Origin: Molossus alvarezi
Lineage: Eukaryota; Chordata; Mammalia; Chiroptera; Molossidae
Reading direction: 5' to 3'
Length of the DNA stretch: 64,000 nucleotides
Assembly (NCBI GenBank): GCA_037176705.1
Contig: CM073887.1
Location: 23,439,501 to 23,503,500, forward strand
Position 1 is the first letter of the stretch, and each line of letters opens with the position of its first letter. The notes below the pieces were generated by a model. That model saw nothing but the letters and a program-made list of their open reading frames with translations. It did not search any database and was not told the DNA's origin. The translations under genes and the position numbers were made by a program. This document shows, piece by piece, positions 1 to 10,254 of this stretch.

Positions 1-1639
1 TGTGCTGTTTGGAAAAAAGTGTATGTACTTGGACCCCTTCCGTGGGTGGCAGGGTCGTGACCCGTGCGTATTAGGCTCACAAGGCTGAGTCCCTGTCTAG
101 ATAGAGGTATGTCTTCTCAGAGGCCCTGCTCACCTCCCGTGTCCTTACTGCACACGTGGTTACGTTTCCGCCTTAAAACTAAAAAGCAGTTTTGGGTTTT
201 TTTTTAAAAAAAGCATGTGACCTCCTGTGACTAAAAGAAGAAAAAAAAAAATCCTAGCTCGAAACTTTTAAAAGAAAGTGTATCTTTATAATAACAATAA
301 AATCCTCCCAATCAAGCCTTTAAGAGGCAGACAACATCCGTCTCTTTGCCCAGGGCCCATAACTATCCTTAGCTAATCTGTCTCTGACATATAATGAGCT
401 GCCGTTTCATTTCTTATAGCTCCATTTTAAACTCTATTCACAGAAGTGAGGAGAGGGAGCCCAGGCTGGGAATGAAGAATGAGTATTTGAGACTTGGCAA
501 GGGGAAGAGGAAGGTGGAATCACTGATTTGTAGAATAGATGCTTCTGGAAAAAAAATAGTAAGATTCACAGCCCTGAGATTTATTCACAGCTGGTTGAGA
601 CAAACTCTGAGACTGGTGGGTTCATGTACAGAATTCCACATCCACCTCCGTCCTGCTGTACGCGCGCTGTACCACCCCGGGGGGTTATTCTGAGGGGTAA
701 TTGGTGGCCAGCTGGCCCCCTGCATAAAGAGGAGAAAACAGGGGCGTTTTTACTTGCTGTGGTAAACACCAAGGTGAGAAACAATAAGAACCTGTCTGGG
801 AAATCAGTGAGTCTCTACCAGTGATCCCCAAGGAAGGCCGTGGAATCTTTTGGGCAAGAAATCTTTAAAAACAAGAAAGATATTTAATGGCTCATGATGA
901 CTTTGCTTTAACTCTGTATCAGGGGCTGACATTTCTAAAGAGACCTGTGGTGCTGTGTCTTCACTGAGCAGATATTTGTGTTCAATATGGACCTTGTCAG
1001 AATGGCCCATTGGGGGATGTCTTCCCAGCTCACTAGACCCCTTTCTCTGTGACCTGCCCTTTTCATGTGGGTGGGTAGAGGCAGCCACACTTATGCTATT
1101 TGGTCCTGTCCTCAAGACTACAATTAACTGGACCCCTCACTCCTAGGGGTTTAGAATTGAGACTTAGAGTGTCTAGATTGGTTTACCTTGTTTGCTAGAA
1201 GTAATATAAACTCAGAAGCCATGGGAACGCCACCCTTCATCACATGTATGCGGAAAAAGTAGTCTGTTTTGGGATATAGAGCCAAGGGTAGTCTGGTTCC
1301 TGTCATTTCTCTAGTCTCAGTTCTAGTCCCTTTTAAAGGACTACATTTGGTTTCTGTGAACTATGTCATAACCTTTCCAATAAATCATTTTTACATCTTA
1401 AGGGAGCCAGAGTTGGTTTCTATTGCATACAACTGAAATCATTGCGTCTGCAGCTTAAATGTGGGGCACAATGTCTGTGTCTGTCAGAGACCGTTGGACT
1501 GGCATTTGTGGAGGGCATCATCCCTGAGTTTGCTCTCCCAGGGGTAGCTCCCATGCCAGAGGTGCCCATGGCAGAGATGCCCCAATGTCCCTTCGGTGGT
1601 TCCACCTCCTGTTGCCCTTAGATTCCATGTGGATGGGAA
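1..1639. other. Gene-free stretch, no recognisable feature
   Basis: I see no gene, clear repeat or RNA here. There are short A-rich and T-rich runs around 190-255. Open frames reach about 100 codons, overlap on both strands, and match no family I know. It reads as unique intergenic or intronic sequence. Confidence 0.6.
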
Positions 1640-2045
1640 AATCCCCAAAGGACACAAAACTGGGAGTTACCTTGATGATTATCTCCTCAGCCTCCCTCCC
1701 AATCATCTCATCCCTTTCCAAATCTTCTTGATTCAACTTCCAAAATTTACTCCAGATCTAGTCACTTTATCTCTGTGTGCAGAGCGGCTACCCTGCTCTA
1801 AGCCATCAGCATCTTTCGTTTGGATTACTGCAGTGGCCTCCCAGATGGCCGCTGGTCTTGTCGCAGCCACTATCCACCTCCCCCCAACACTTTATCCACA
1901 TGGAAGCTAGGTTGATCTCTTTGGGATCCAACCCCCCAACACTTTATCCACATGGAAACTAGATTGATCTCTTTGAAATAAAATCAGGTCATGTCACTTT
2001 CCTGCTCAAAACATTCCATACTAGGACACAGCCAAAACTGATGTG
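1640..2045 (+). repeat. LINE-2 (L2) fragment, left part
   Basis: This is the 3' region of an ancient L2 element in sense orientation. The recognisable landmarks are TGGATTACTGCAGTGGCCTCC near 1821 and AATCAGGTCATGTCACTTTCCTGCTCAAAACATTCC near 1983, both close to the usual L2 text. The same element appears to resume at 2510, so it was probably split by the repeat between. It is far too mutated to code. Confidence 0.7.
1880..1976. repeat. Local tandem duplication, about 52-bp period, two copies
   Basis: A segment with CCCCCAACACTTTATCC, a CATGGAA(G/A)CTAG part and TTGATCTCTTTG occurs twice, offset by 52 bp. The copies differ at only a few bases, so the duplication is much younger than the L2 element it sits in. 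Confidence 0.85.
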
Positions 2046-2505
2046 ACAGAGATCCAGAACGCAGTGGTGCGAGTGGTCAGGGCAGGTAGGTGGCCAAGCT
2101 GCACACTGTCATGCAGGGACTCATCGTTCTACTTTCTCGTTGCTCACCAGACCATAGGGTATCGCTCTCACGTTCCAAAGTCAAAGCTGGCTCTATAGCT
2201 ATATCCATGTCCCAATCACAGGACAGGAAAGAGAGAGGGGACAGTGCTGCCCAATCATTTTAAGAGCAATGCCCAGAAGTTGCGCCCATCACTTCCGCTT
2301 ACATCTCACTGACAAGAACTTAGTCACATGGCCACATATTTATGGCAAGACAGCTGGAAAATGTACTTTCACACAGGGTGGCATTAGCTGGCTACAACTC
2401 AAGGGTTCCAGGACTGCAAAGGAGGGGAGAGTAGATATGGGGGGACAACCAGTAGCCTCTTCTCTACCTCTGATGGCTGCCTGTGCCTGCAGGAGGAAGC
2501 CCTGA
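2046..2505. repeat. Unassigned medium-reiterated repeat, copy 1
   Basis: This roughly 460-bp block separates two parts of one L2. A core around 2290-2360 (CATCACTTCCGCTTACATCTC, then GTCACATGGCCACA, then GCTGGAAAATG) resembles a second block at 20190-20460, so it is an interspersed repeat. I cannot name the family by eye. An LTR or DNA-transposon remnant is possible. Confidence 0.5.
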
Positions 2506-2509
2506 TCTT

Positions 2510-2975
2510 TGCCAGAGCCCCCGAGGTGGTCTGGCGCACACCTTCCTTTCCTGCCTCTCTCACCTTGTTCCCTCGGCTGTATCAGGACCTCACATCTTTC
2601 TGCTTCGGGAACTTCCAAGCATGTTTTCGCCCTACGGCATTTGCACTTGCTGTGTCTTCTGCCTAGAAAGCTCTGAAGTCGGACCTTCCCAGGTCTGTCT
2701 GCTGCTCATTCTCTGGGTCTCAGTTCAGATGTTAGCTCCTTCCGGAAACCTTCATGGCTCTATGACTCGTCCAGGGTCCCAGGGCCTCCCTTTCCCTGGC
2801 CACTCCCCATCACGGTTCTCTGAATTTATCGCTGTGTTGGTTTCCGTATTTGCTTATTTCTCATCCATCTCCCCTGACACCACACCCTAGAATCAGAGCT
2901 TTGGGAGAGCAGAGACCTAGCCTGTCCTCTGGAGGGTTCCTGACACATGCTCCAGGTTCATATATTTGCCGAGGG
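2510..2975 (+). repeat. LINE-2 (L2) fragment, right part
   Basis: This is L2 3' sequence in sense orientation. It has GGCATTTGCACTTGCTGTGTC, a TCTGCCTAGAAAG segment and a degraded end (GGTTCCTGACACATGC) that match the usual L2 3' order. It is probably the continuation of the L2 at 1640-2045. Confidence 0.7.
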
Positions 2976-5239
2976 AATCGACGGGCAGCCCAGGAGTTTG
3001 TACCACAGTCCTAAGCGGAAGCACGCCTTTGGACTTCGGGGCATAGTCTAACACCCTAACCTCCTCCTCCTGAGGGTGCTCCGTCTGTTAGGGACATGGC
3101 CTTGCTGTGATGGGTCCAGGTTTCTTACTCCGTGGCAGGTCAGTGTCATTTTCTCTATAACCTCGTCTCCCCCTGGGCTAATTCAGTCTGTTTTCCATTT
3201 CTGAGGTGGGTAGAAAACCTGCCTGCTATTTACATCCCCAGAGACTAGAAGACTGAATGAATCACCCGAAATAGGGAATAATTTGTCGTAACTTATTTAA
3301 TCACGTGCAGGATAACTTTCAAACTGACTTCAATGGCTAGATCTTCCAAATAACGCCCTCTTCCAGCCCCCACACAGCCCTTCACACCCTAGCCCCTGTG
3401 CACTCGGGGGAAGGTGAAGGGTATGGTATTTATCACAAACAAGTCCGAGCATTAGAATTCCCCGCGAGTTACACAGGATGAGAATCCAGCCCAATGATAA
3501 TAATCCTAAATGTTATTTATATGTGATTTCTCTGCCAAAGTCATCTAGGTGGCTCCCAAAAGGACCATACAGGAAAAATTCCACTGTCAGCATGTGCTAA
3601 AAGTCTCAATAAGTAAGGTGCAGGGGGTTTTAATTAAAAAGAGCTCATTTGGTGGCCTTTCTCCAGTCGGAACAGAGTCTGTTCCAGAGAAGTGGGTTGC
3701 AGCAGGTAGCCCCGGGCCAGCATCATCTTTGCAGAATATTTCTGAGGCCCATTTACCCGAGTAAAGCAGACTCCTGTGCCCATCCTGAGACAGTTCTCTG
3801 TCCTGAGAGGAATCCCATCACCAAGAGCCGCCTTTGCTAAAACACTGTCATCTCCCGTGGAGGCGGGGTGGCAGAGGCCCTGAACGCTGGGGAAGCCGCT
3901 CAAGGGAAGGTGCTTTTCAAACAGCGCTTAATGCAGTGCTAAGCAAAGAAGATTTCTCGGATCATGGCTAAGTGTGGCTGTCAGTAGAACTGTCACTATT
4001 GAGTGAATTGGAACATCAGAAAGAGCATTTTTAAAACCCAGGATTCATTTTTATCCATTACTTTACAAATACGTTTCTACTTACTGATTCCTATGGGAAT
4101 GAAAATGCCATAAAGAGAGGGGGGAAAAAAAAACCCCGCTGTTCTTTCAAGCCATGCTGGAGCGTGAGCATGCCCGGATGCTCAGGAGAGAGAGTCAAGT
4201 TTCCAGCTCCTTCTGAGATTTTCAGTCTGATGTCTGATGGGGCCCAGGTCTCATCGGCGAGACATGGCAGGTGTTGTCAGCTGGTCCCCGAAGGCAGCCA
4301 GGACACTGAGTCGGAAGAGGAAGCTTAGGTGTTCCCGGCCACTGCTGGTGGACCGGACCACTGGCGTTTGTGGATTCTGCATGTTAAGCTGTCGACCTGG
4401 TGACCTGCAGAGTTCAATGGAGTGCATTTCTGCTCAGAGAAAATAGCTCTGATTGGCAATTGCAGCTAATGAATTCTCACTTGGAGACAAACATTGACTT
4501 CACCTTTGCGCCCCAAGGAGCCTTGGGAAAGCTCAGGCTACTCAGAGGATTTTGAGAAATTTCACCTTAGTGCTGAGGATCCGGGTACTATCTTGTTGGT
4601 GGGAGGTGCGGGGCTGGCAGCCTACAGGATTTCATGGGGGGTGGGGTGCAGCCGCCTGCCCTTCAAGCAGGCCAGTGCCTGGACCAGCTGCCAATCTGTT
4701 TAGAGGAATTTCTAGCATTGAGGGTACACGTGACCTTACAGAGGCCCTTGATGTTAGGGTCAGGGAGGGGGAGGACTTGTGACCATCTCCCCTCCTTTCA
4801 CAGACATGGAGGCCAAGGGTCAGGCTGGCGGCAAGGTCATCAAGCCTGTTAGCAGCATAGCTCCAATGTTTACCAAACAAACATTTCAAGGACCAGCTTT
4901 GGTGGTGCTGTGACAGAGAAATACAGTCAAACAATTCGTCATGAAAGTGGCCAGGGGACCTGAGAAGCAGATGCCGCTCCACGGGAAGCAGGTCCCCGCA
5001 CGCTTGCGGAGGAGCCCAAGGGCGGAAGCCTTCCCGCAGTCCCCCGGGAGCACCTGCCCAGGGCCAATGCCCTCCTGGCCGCCGGGTCTGGGCGTGAACT
5101 TCCAAGCACTGAGCAAAGGCTGATGATCCCACGAGGAAGGAAAAGGGATGCCGGCTTAGACTGCGGGCTGATCAGTGAGGCGGAGCGGACCCCATTCCAG
5201 CGCCCTTGCAGCCAGACGTCGGGAACAGAAGAGGGAAGT
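2976..5239. other. Gene-free stretch, mostly unique sequence
   Basis: I recognise no repeat or gene with confidence. The frame of 166 codons on the minus strand at 4632-5132 overlaps several other open frames in a G+C-rich patch and shows no family signature. A short segment near 3290-3420 is faintly L2-like but too weak to call. Confidence 0.5.
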
Positions 5240-5255
5240 AAAGAGGCAGAGGTGA

Positions 5256-5462
5256 GCCCTGGCCGGTTTGGCTCCGGGGTTGGAGCATCGGCCCTCGGAC
5301 CAAAGAGTCTCAGGTTCGCTTCCTGTCAGGGGCATGTGCCGAGATGGCCTGGTCGGGGTCATGTGGGAGGTGACCAATTGATGGCCTCTCTCACATAGAT
5401 GTCTCTCTCTCTCTCCCCCCGACCCCATCTGAAGATGAAGTATCCTCAGGTGAGGATTTAAA
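5256..5462 (+). mobile_element. Ves-type SINE, full length, with 16-bp TSD
   Basis: It starts with GCCCTGGCCGGTTTGGCTC, has a B-box-like GGTTCGCTTCC, a CT-rich middle, and ends with TATCCTCAGGTGAGGATTTAAAAA. It is flanked by a perfect 16-bp direct repeat, AAAGAGGCAGAGGTGA, at 5240-5255 and 5463-5478, which is the target-site duplication from L1-type retroposition. It does not code. Confidence 0.95.
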
Positions 5463-5478
5463 AAAGAGGCAGAGGTGA

Positions 5479-5890
5479 AGACATGGAAATCTGCCCAGTC
5501 ACGGCACGAGGGACAAGTCCACAGAGGCTTGCTCAGAGCTCTAGCCTTTGTCACTTGGCAGGTTGATGGCCCTTTATTTCTGAGGGTTTATATTGTGTGT
5601 GCTTGTATTTCTGGTTAATACCTTAATTGAGCAAGAATTTCCTGGGGAGCAATTCTGTTCAAAGCACTAGGCTAGACCAGTGAATAAGACCCAGTTTCAA
5701 GCCGGGGAACCTCAGTGCCCAGGGGAGGAAGCCAACACCAACGAGACAGCGTGCCATTGAAGTAGGTTTGAGTAGCTATGGGGTGATGGGGGGTGGGGGC
5801 TGAGTCTAAATGTAAGAACTGAGCAGCACTTTCAAGAGTAGGTGACACATATACTGAATCATCTACTTTGCGTGGTAAGGAATTGCGCTC
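5479..5890. other. Gene-free stretch between SINEs
   Basis: Unique-looking sequence. I see no gene or named repeat here. Confidence 0.5.
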
Positions 5891-6054
5891 TGCCTGGCCG
5901 GTGTATCTTGCTGGTTGAGCGTTGACCTGTGCACCATGAGGCCTCCAGTTCGAGTCCCGGTCAGGGCACATGCCCAGGTTGTGGGCCAATCCCCATTGGC
6001 AGGCATGCAGGAGGCAGCCAATTTATATTCTCTTTCATTGATGTTTCTTTTTTT
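5891..6054 (+). mobile_element. Ves-type SINE, second subfamily, 3' end degraded
   Basis: The head reads TGCCTGGCCGGTGTATCTTG and the B box is GTTCGAGTCCC. The middle, GCAGGAGGCAGCCAAT followed by ATTGATGTTTCT, is the variant of the subfamily also seen at 36213 and 56839. The tail is lost. About 90 bp downstream (6140-6195) is a CATCGATGTTTC plus CT-rich stretch that may be another broken SINE piece. Confidence 0.85.
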
Positions 6055-6195
6055 AGGCAGAAGGTGGTTTGTTAGGAACAAATCAACATTCTATAAACCT
6101 GATAACTTTTAAAATTTTTTTATTTATTATTTTGTTTTTGTTACAGATGTTTTTCTCTCATCGATGTTTCTGTCTCTCTCTCCCCCTATCCGCCA

Positions 6196-6317
6196 GGGGT
6201 TGGGTGGCGAACCTTTTCTATAGAGGATAGTAAATATTTCAGGCTTTGCAGGGCTGTAGGTGTTTTTTTTTATCCTCACCTGAGGACATTTTTTCATTTT
6301 TTTGTTCAGATAGAGTG

Positions 6318-6353
<36 letters not shown>

Positions 6354-6660
6354 TCGATGTGAAAGGTACACATCAAGTGGTTGCCACCTGCACGACCCAG
6401 CCAGGGCCAGGGACAAACTGCAACCGAGGTACATGCCCTTAGCGGGAACCGAATCCGGGTCCCTCTGGACCACGGGCTGATGCTCTAACCGCTTAACAAA
6501 CTGGCCAGGGCTGTAGGTCTTTTTTAAACTACTCAAGTCTTCCCCTGCAGAAGGACAGCAGCTGGAGGCAATACATAAATGAATGGGTGTGTTTGCAATA
6601 AAACTTTATTTATAAAAATAGGCACCCGGTCAGATTGCTCAGAGGCCATAGTGTGTCATC
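6196..6660 (+). repeat. Ancient interspersed repeat (probably a non-autonomous DNA transposon), split by a SINE
   Basis: Two pieces, 6196-6261 (with ATAGTAAATATTTCAGGCTTTG) and 6519-6660 (with AATAAAACTTTATTTATAAA), keep the order of a common mammalian repeat whose text runs from a 'GGTTGGCAAACTTTTTCT'-like start to an 'AATAAAACTTTATTTA' segment. The minus-strand SINE at 6262-6511 sits between them. I believe it is a hAT-type element, but the family name needs a library search. Confidence 0.55.
6262..6511 (-). mobile_element. Ves-type SINE with GA microsatellite
   Basis: In minus orientation it begins with a T tract and ATCCTCACCTGAGGACA, then a pure GA run (about 6319-6350), ACATCGATGTGAAAGG, and ends with CTGGCCAGGGC. 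A direct repeat TGTAGGT at 6255-6261 and 6512-6518 marks the target site within an older repeat. The minus-strand frame covering it is SINE sequence, not a gene. Confidence 0.93.
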
Positions 6661-6689
6661 CCCATTCTCACCTCTTGACAGGAAAGCCA

Positions 6690-6845
6690 GAGCATGCTCA
6701 CAACTACCCTCAGGGGTAGATGCAGATGAGAGACTTTAAGCAACTTGCCCAGAGGAATAGATCCAGAAAGGAGCGGAGCGGGATTTAAATTGAGGCCATC
6801 GGCCTTCACCGTCAAAGCCCTTGACCATGATGTTTCACCTGTCTT
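6690..6845 (-). repeat. MIR SINE fragment
   Basis: Antisense MIR: the segment GATGAGAGACTTTAAGCAACTTGCCCAGAGG followed by a degraded GGGATTTAAATTGAGG matches the MIR core order. It is old and diverged. Confidence 0.7.
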
Positions 6846-7040
6846 TACGATAATCACCATGGTGTCCTCTCCCCTTTCCGCCCCCACCCCATCCCTTGTT
6901 CCTGTGTTCTTTGTCCTGACATGTGTTTGTTTTTTTGAACATCCTTAAGATGCCCCTGCACTGTTCTAGTCTCAGTCTCCCTCCCAATCCCTCTCCCTGC
7001 TTAGCTCCTCAGCTGGGGTTCTACAGGCTCCAGCTCTGCC

Positions 7041-7307
7041 TTCTTTTTTTTTTTAATCCTCACCCAAGGATATTTTTCCATTGATTGATTTTCTATTAGA
7101 CAGAGTGGAAGGAGGCACGGGAGGGAGAGAGACAGAGAGAGAAACATCAATGTGAGAGAGACACATCGATTGGTTGCCTTCCGCATGACCCTGACTGGGC
7201 TGGGGATCGAACCTGCAACCCAGGTACATGCCTTTGATAGGGAATTGAACTCGGGACCCTGTGGTCTGTGGGCCTATGCTCTAACTGCTGAGCCAAACTG
7301 GCCAGGG
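7041..7307 (-). mobile_element. Ves-type SINE, full length, imperfect 13-bp TSD
   Basis: It has a T tract, AATCCTCACCCAAGGATA, a GA-rich middle, ACACATCGATTGGTTGCC and a final CTGGCCAGGG. Flanking direct repeats CTCCAGCTCTGCC (7028-7040) and CTCCACCTCTGCC (7308-7320) differ at one base. This copy is more diverged than those at 41 or 43 kb. Confidence 0.93.
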
Positions 7308-7371
7308 CTCCACCTCTGCCCTCTTGATGATACTGGATGCATTCAACTCATTTTATGCAAGACAATTCTTT

Positions 7372-7469
7372 GTGTGTGTGTGTGTGGTACGTGTCCCTAG
7401 TGGGAACTGAACCCAGGACTCTCTGGTCCGCTGGCCGATGCTCAACTGCTGAGACAAACTGGCCAGGAT
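7372..7469 (-). mobile_element. Short Ves-type SINE, head only, GT-repeat at its tail side
   Basis: Only the tRNA-like half is present, from GGTACGTGTCCCTAGTGGGA to AACTGGCCAGG. A (GT)n run occupies the tail side. A perfect 11-bp direct repeat GACAATTCTTT lies at 7361-7371 and 7470-7480, so this short form appears to have inserted as such and was not later truncated. Confidence 0.88.
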
Positions 7470-7504
7470 GACAATTCTTTTATTTTTTAAAGTTCTTTGT
7501 AATA

Positions 7505-7703
7505 TGTTTTTATTGATTTTTTTTTTTCATTTTTAGAGAGAGAGAGAGAAAGAGAGAGAGACATCAGTCGGTTGCCTCCCATACACACCATGACTGGGGA
7601 CCGAACCGTGGGTACCTGAACATATGCCCTGACCAGGAATTGAACTGGTGACATTTCAGTGCATGGGACAACACTGAACCTAGTGAGCCACACTGGCCAG
7701 GGC
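7505..7703 (-). mobile_element. Ves-type SINE, second subfamily
   Basis: The minus-strand order is TTTTATTGATTTTT, a GA run, ACATCAGTCGGTTGCCTCCC, a B-box-like GGAATTGAACTGG, and CACACTGGCCAGGGC. This is the subfamily with TATTGATTTTTAGAGAGAG at the tail side. I could not define a target-site duplication. Confidence 0.88.
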
Positions 7704-8849
7704 TTGCATGATGATTCTTCAGTTAGTACTTCAGTATAAATTGGTGGCCAATATAAAGTTACTGGTGATAAGTACCAATTATAGAATAGCTGTCCTGCAC
7801 CAGGATTGAATTATAATAATAACATTTCTTCTTCTTTTCTCTCTGTAACCCTCACTAGCCATATGAATGAGGTCCTCATTTCTCCACGTTGCCTATGGCG
7901 ACATCTCACTGCCTTAGCCAAATGCCTTGCTGAAACTGACATTGGTCTATAGATTCTTCTTTCATAGCAATTTGAAATCCTAGTCATAACAGATATTTTC
8001 CTTCTGAAATGCACCAATTCCCTCATTAGAAACTTTCCTGGTGCAGGGTACTGTGTCCAAGGTAAAAGGAAGGTTCTGGATTCACAGTCACTCACAACAC
8101 ACTATTATTCTGTATTGATCTTGTTTCCGGTAGATGAGTAATTTCAGATATTTCATAGATAGTCTGTGTTCCCAATAAATATTGCCTGACTCCGGTAAAA
8201 GCCTCCTGACATGGCTGATTTCCAAACTTATCAGAAAGACACCTTGTCCGCCTTGGCAGGGGATGCGCCGGGCCAGAGAGCCCCTGCCAATCCCACAGTG
8301 ACGATGTGTGAAGCAGATTCTCCCACTTGGAATTTATTTATATCAGCCTCGATTCTGTGGAATGTTTGATATGATTTTAGCATTTTCTTCTCATGAAAGG
8401 TGATTTTTCTGGATAAAACGTCACTAAGATATTACAGAACTAGCAGGATTTTTTGAAACAGTAACAAAGATGTTATCTAAAGTCATAGTACACTTTACCC
8501 CCAGATGTAAAATAATACAAATTAGATCTATGTTCAAGATTTGGAAAATATCAACAATGACAACATTGTTGCTGTCATTTCTCTCAAGCTACACGAAGCT
8601 AGTTTGTTCAGACTCATGGACATACGCCACAGTGAAATCGAGCGTGATGTCACTGCCGCACCCCACCCCGTGTCCCACCCATCGGGACATGAAATGACTG
8701 GCCTGTGTGGAGCGTCAAGATATTCCCATTAGGCCCTCTGCTCAGCACCATCTCTGGTTCTGCTTTAGCTTAGGGACTTACACACCTTGTGCTAGGAGGT
8801 ATAAATTTGGTTTTCTGTAGTTTTTTCAGATAAAGCTCCTTTTCCTATT
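7704..8849. other. Gene-free stretch
   Basis: A+T-rich unique-looking sequence. I see no gene. Frames of up to 94 codons show no family features. Confidence 0.5.
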
Positions 8850-9066
8850 CATTCATGCTTCATTCATTCATTCATTCAATATTTATTGAGCCCTTACTAT
8901 ATATTAGATGCTTGCTATGCAACAGCAAACAAAACAATAAATCATGGAGATTATATTCTAGTGAGGATACAGACAGTAAACAAAATAAATCAGTAAATAT
9001 GTATCTATGGTAGTCTATAGTGATATGTGTTGAGATAAAAATAAAGAAGGGAAGGGGAGAGGAAGG
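8850..9066 (-). repeat. LINE-2 (L2) 3' end, antisense
   Basis: A short (ATTC)n run at about 8858-8880 leads into AATATTTATTGAGCCCTTAC, then a CAGTAAACAAAATAAATCAGT segment. This is the reverse complement of the usual L2 3' terminus. It is probably the 3' end of the long L2 that continues at 9596-10720; the sequence between them (9067-9595) is not recognisably L2. Confidence 0.75.
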
Positions 9067-9595
9067 GGTGTGTCCATGTGCATGTGTGCGTGCGTGTGTC
9101 AGCCGAGGGCTTATAGTTTAGAAAGTGAGTTTCACAGAACACAGTGCTTAAAAACTAAAGCTTACGTACTTTTACTTTATGGTGAGAAGACTCGAGGAAG
9201 CAAGAGCGAGGGACAGGAACAGCGAGGCAGGAGGCAGGAGGATGCCTGCAAGGCTGTCTTTCACGGAAGTCACTGCTCGGCGTCAGGAGCAACCCAGCAC
9301 CGCCTCTCCCAGGACTGACTCCCAGAGGCCAGAAGAACCATTATGTCTCAGCATCTGTCCGAAGGGAGAAAAATTTGACTGCGGGCTCACGTATCCATTT
9401 GGGGTGTTAGCTTTGCCACAATTCTGGTTGCAGAGGTAGGGAAGCCCTGGGTGTGAGGTGGGGGGCGTATGGAATTGCATGATGGCAGGTGTTGCTGGGT
9501 TGTGCCCACATGACTTAGGTGGGAACCCCACAGGGTCGGAGCAGCAAGAGCCCTGGAGACAGGAGAAACCGAAAGGATCTGTTACAAATGAGGTG
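9067..9595. other. Unassigned sequence between two parts of an L2
   Basis: This 0.5-kb block shows no recognisable L2 text. It may be an insertion or simply L2 that has decayed. It includes a G+C-rich part around 9200-9340. No gene is supported. Confidence 0.4.
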
Positions 9596-10085
9596 TCTGA
9601 TGCAGAAAGAGTGGTGGGGGGCAGGAGGCCATCAAGAAGGTGACATTTCAGTAACGTCGTGAAGCTATATAATTATGTGGGAGAAGAGCGTTGCGTGCAC
9701 AGGCGGTCCAGGGCGGGGCCAGGGCGGCTGCCGCGGAGCGAGGGGAAGGAGACGGAAGGAGGACGGTGGAGAGGCAGCAGTGGTCAGCTCATGCAGGGCT
9801 GTAGGCCTCAGAGGATTTGGGGGACACCTGCAGAGTTCTGGCATGGTCTGACTCACATTTCAAACCAATCTGACTTTAGGGCTGTCGCATGGAGAGTGGA
9901 GTCAGGAGGCCAGGCCAGAAGCAGGGCAACTGGCCAGCAGGCGGCTGCGGTGTCCAGGCGAGGCGGTGGTGACCTACAGGAGGACAGAGCAGTGTGGGTG
10001 TGAGAGGGAGGCTGGATTCTGGATACACTGTGAAGAATTCCGTGGTCGACTGGATCTATAGAGAACATGAAGGAAAGAGGGGAAG

Positions 10086-10254
10086 GCCCTGGCCCTGTTG
10101 GCTCAGCGGTTGGAGCGTCAGCCTGAGGACCAGAGAGTCCCGGGTTCGGTTCCCACTAGGGGCACATACAAAAAAAAAAAGGAAGGAAGGAAGGAAGGAA
10201 GGAAGGAAAGAAGGAAGGAAGGAAGGAAGGAAGGGAGGGAGGGAGGGAGGGAGA
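10086..10254 (+). mobile_element. Short Ves-type SINE with expanded GGAA/GGGA tail
   Basis: The head reads GCCCTGGCCCTGTTGGCTCAG with B box GGTTCGGTTCCC, then stops after GGGGCACATAC and poly-A (10171-10180). The tail is a (GGAA)n run at 10181-10233 that grades into (GGGA)n to 10254. It is a head-only copy like the one at 7372, inserted into the antisense L2. Confidence 0.9.
10181..10254. repeat. (GGAA)n/(GGGA)n microsatellite
   Basis: This is a purine-only tract: about 13 GGAA units with one AAAG interruption, followed by about five GGGA units. It arose from the A-tail of the SINE. GGAA tracts contain the ETS-factor core motif, but binding is only a possibility here. Confidence 0.95.

Noticed and set aside
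9685..9780. CpG-rich patch as a gene promoter
   Set aside because: It lies within antisense L2 text with no first-exon or splice signal nearby.
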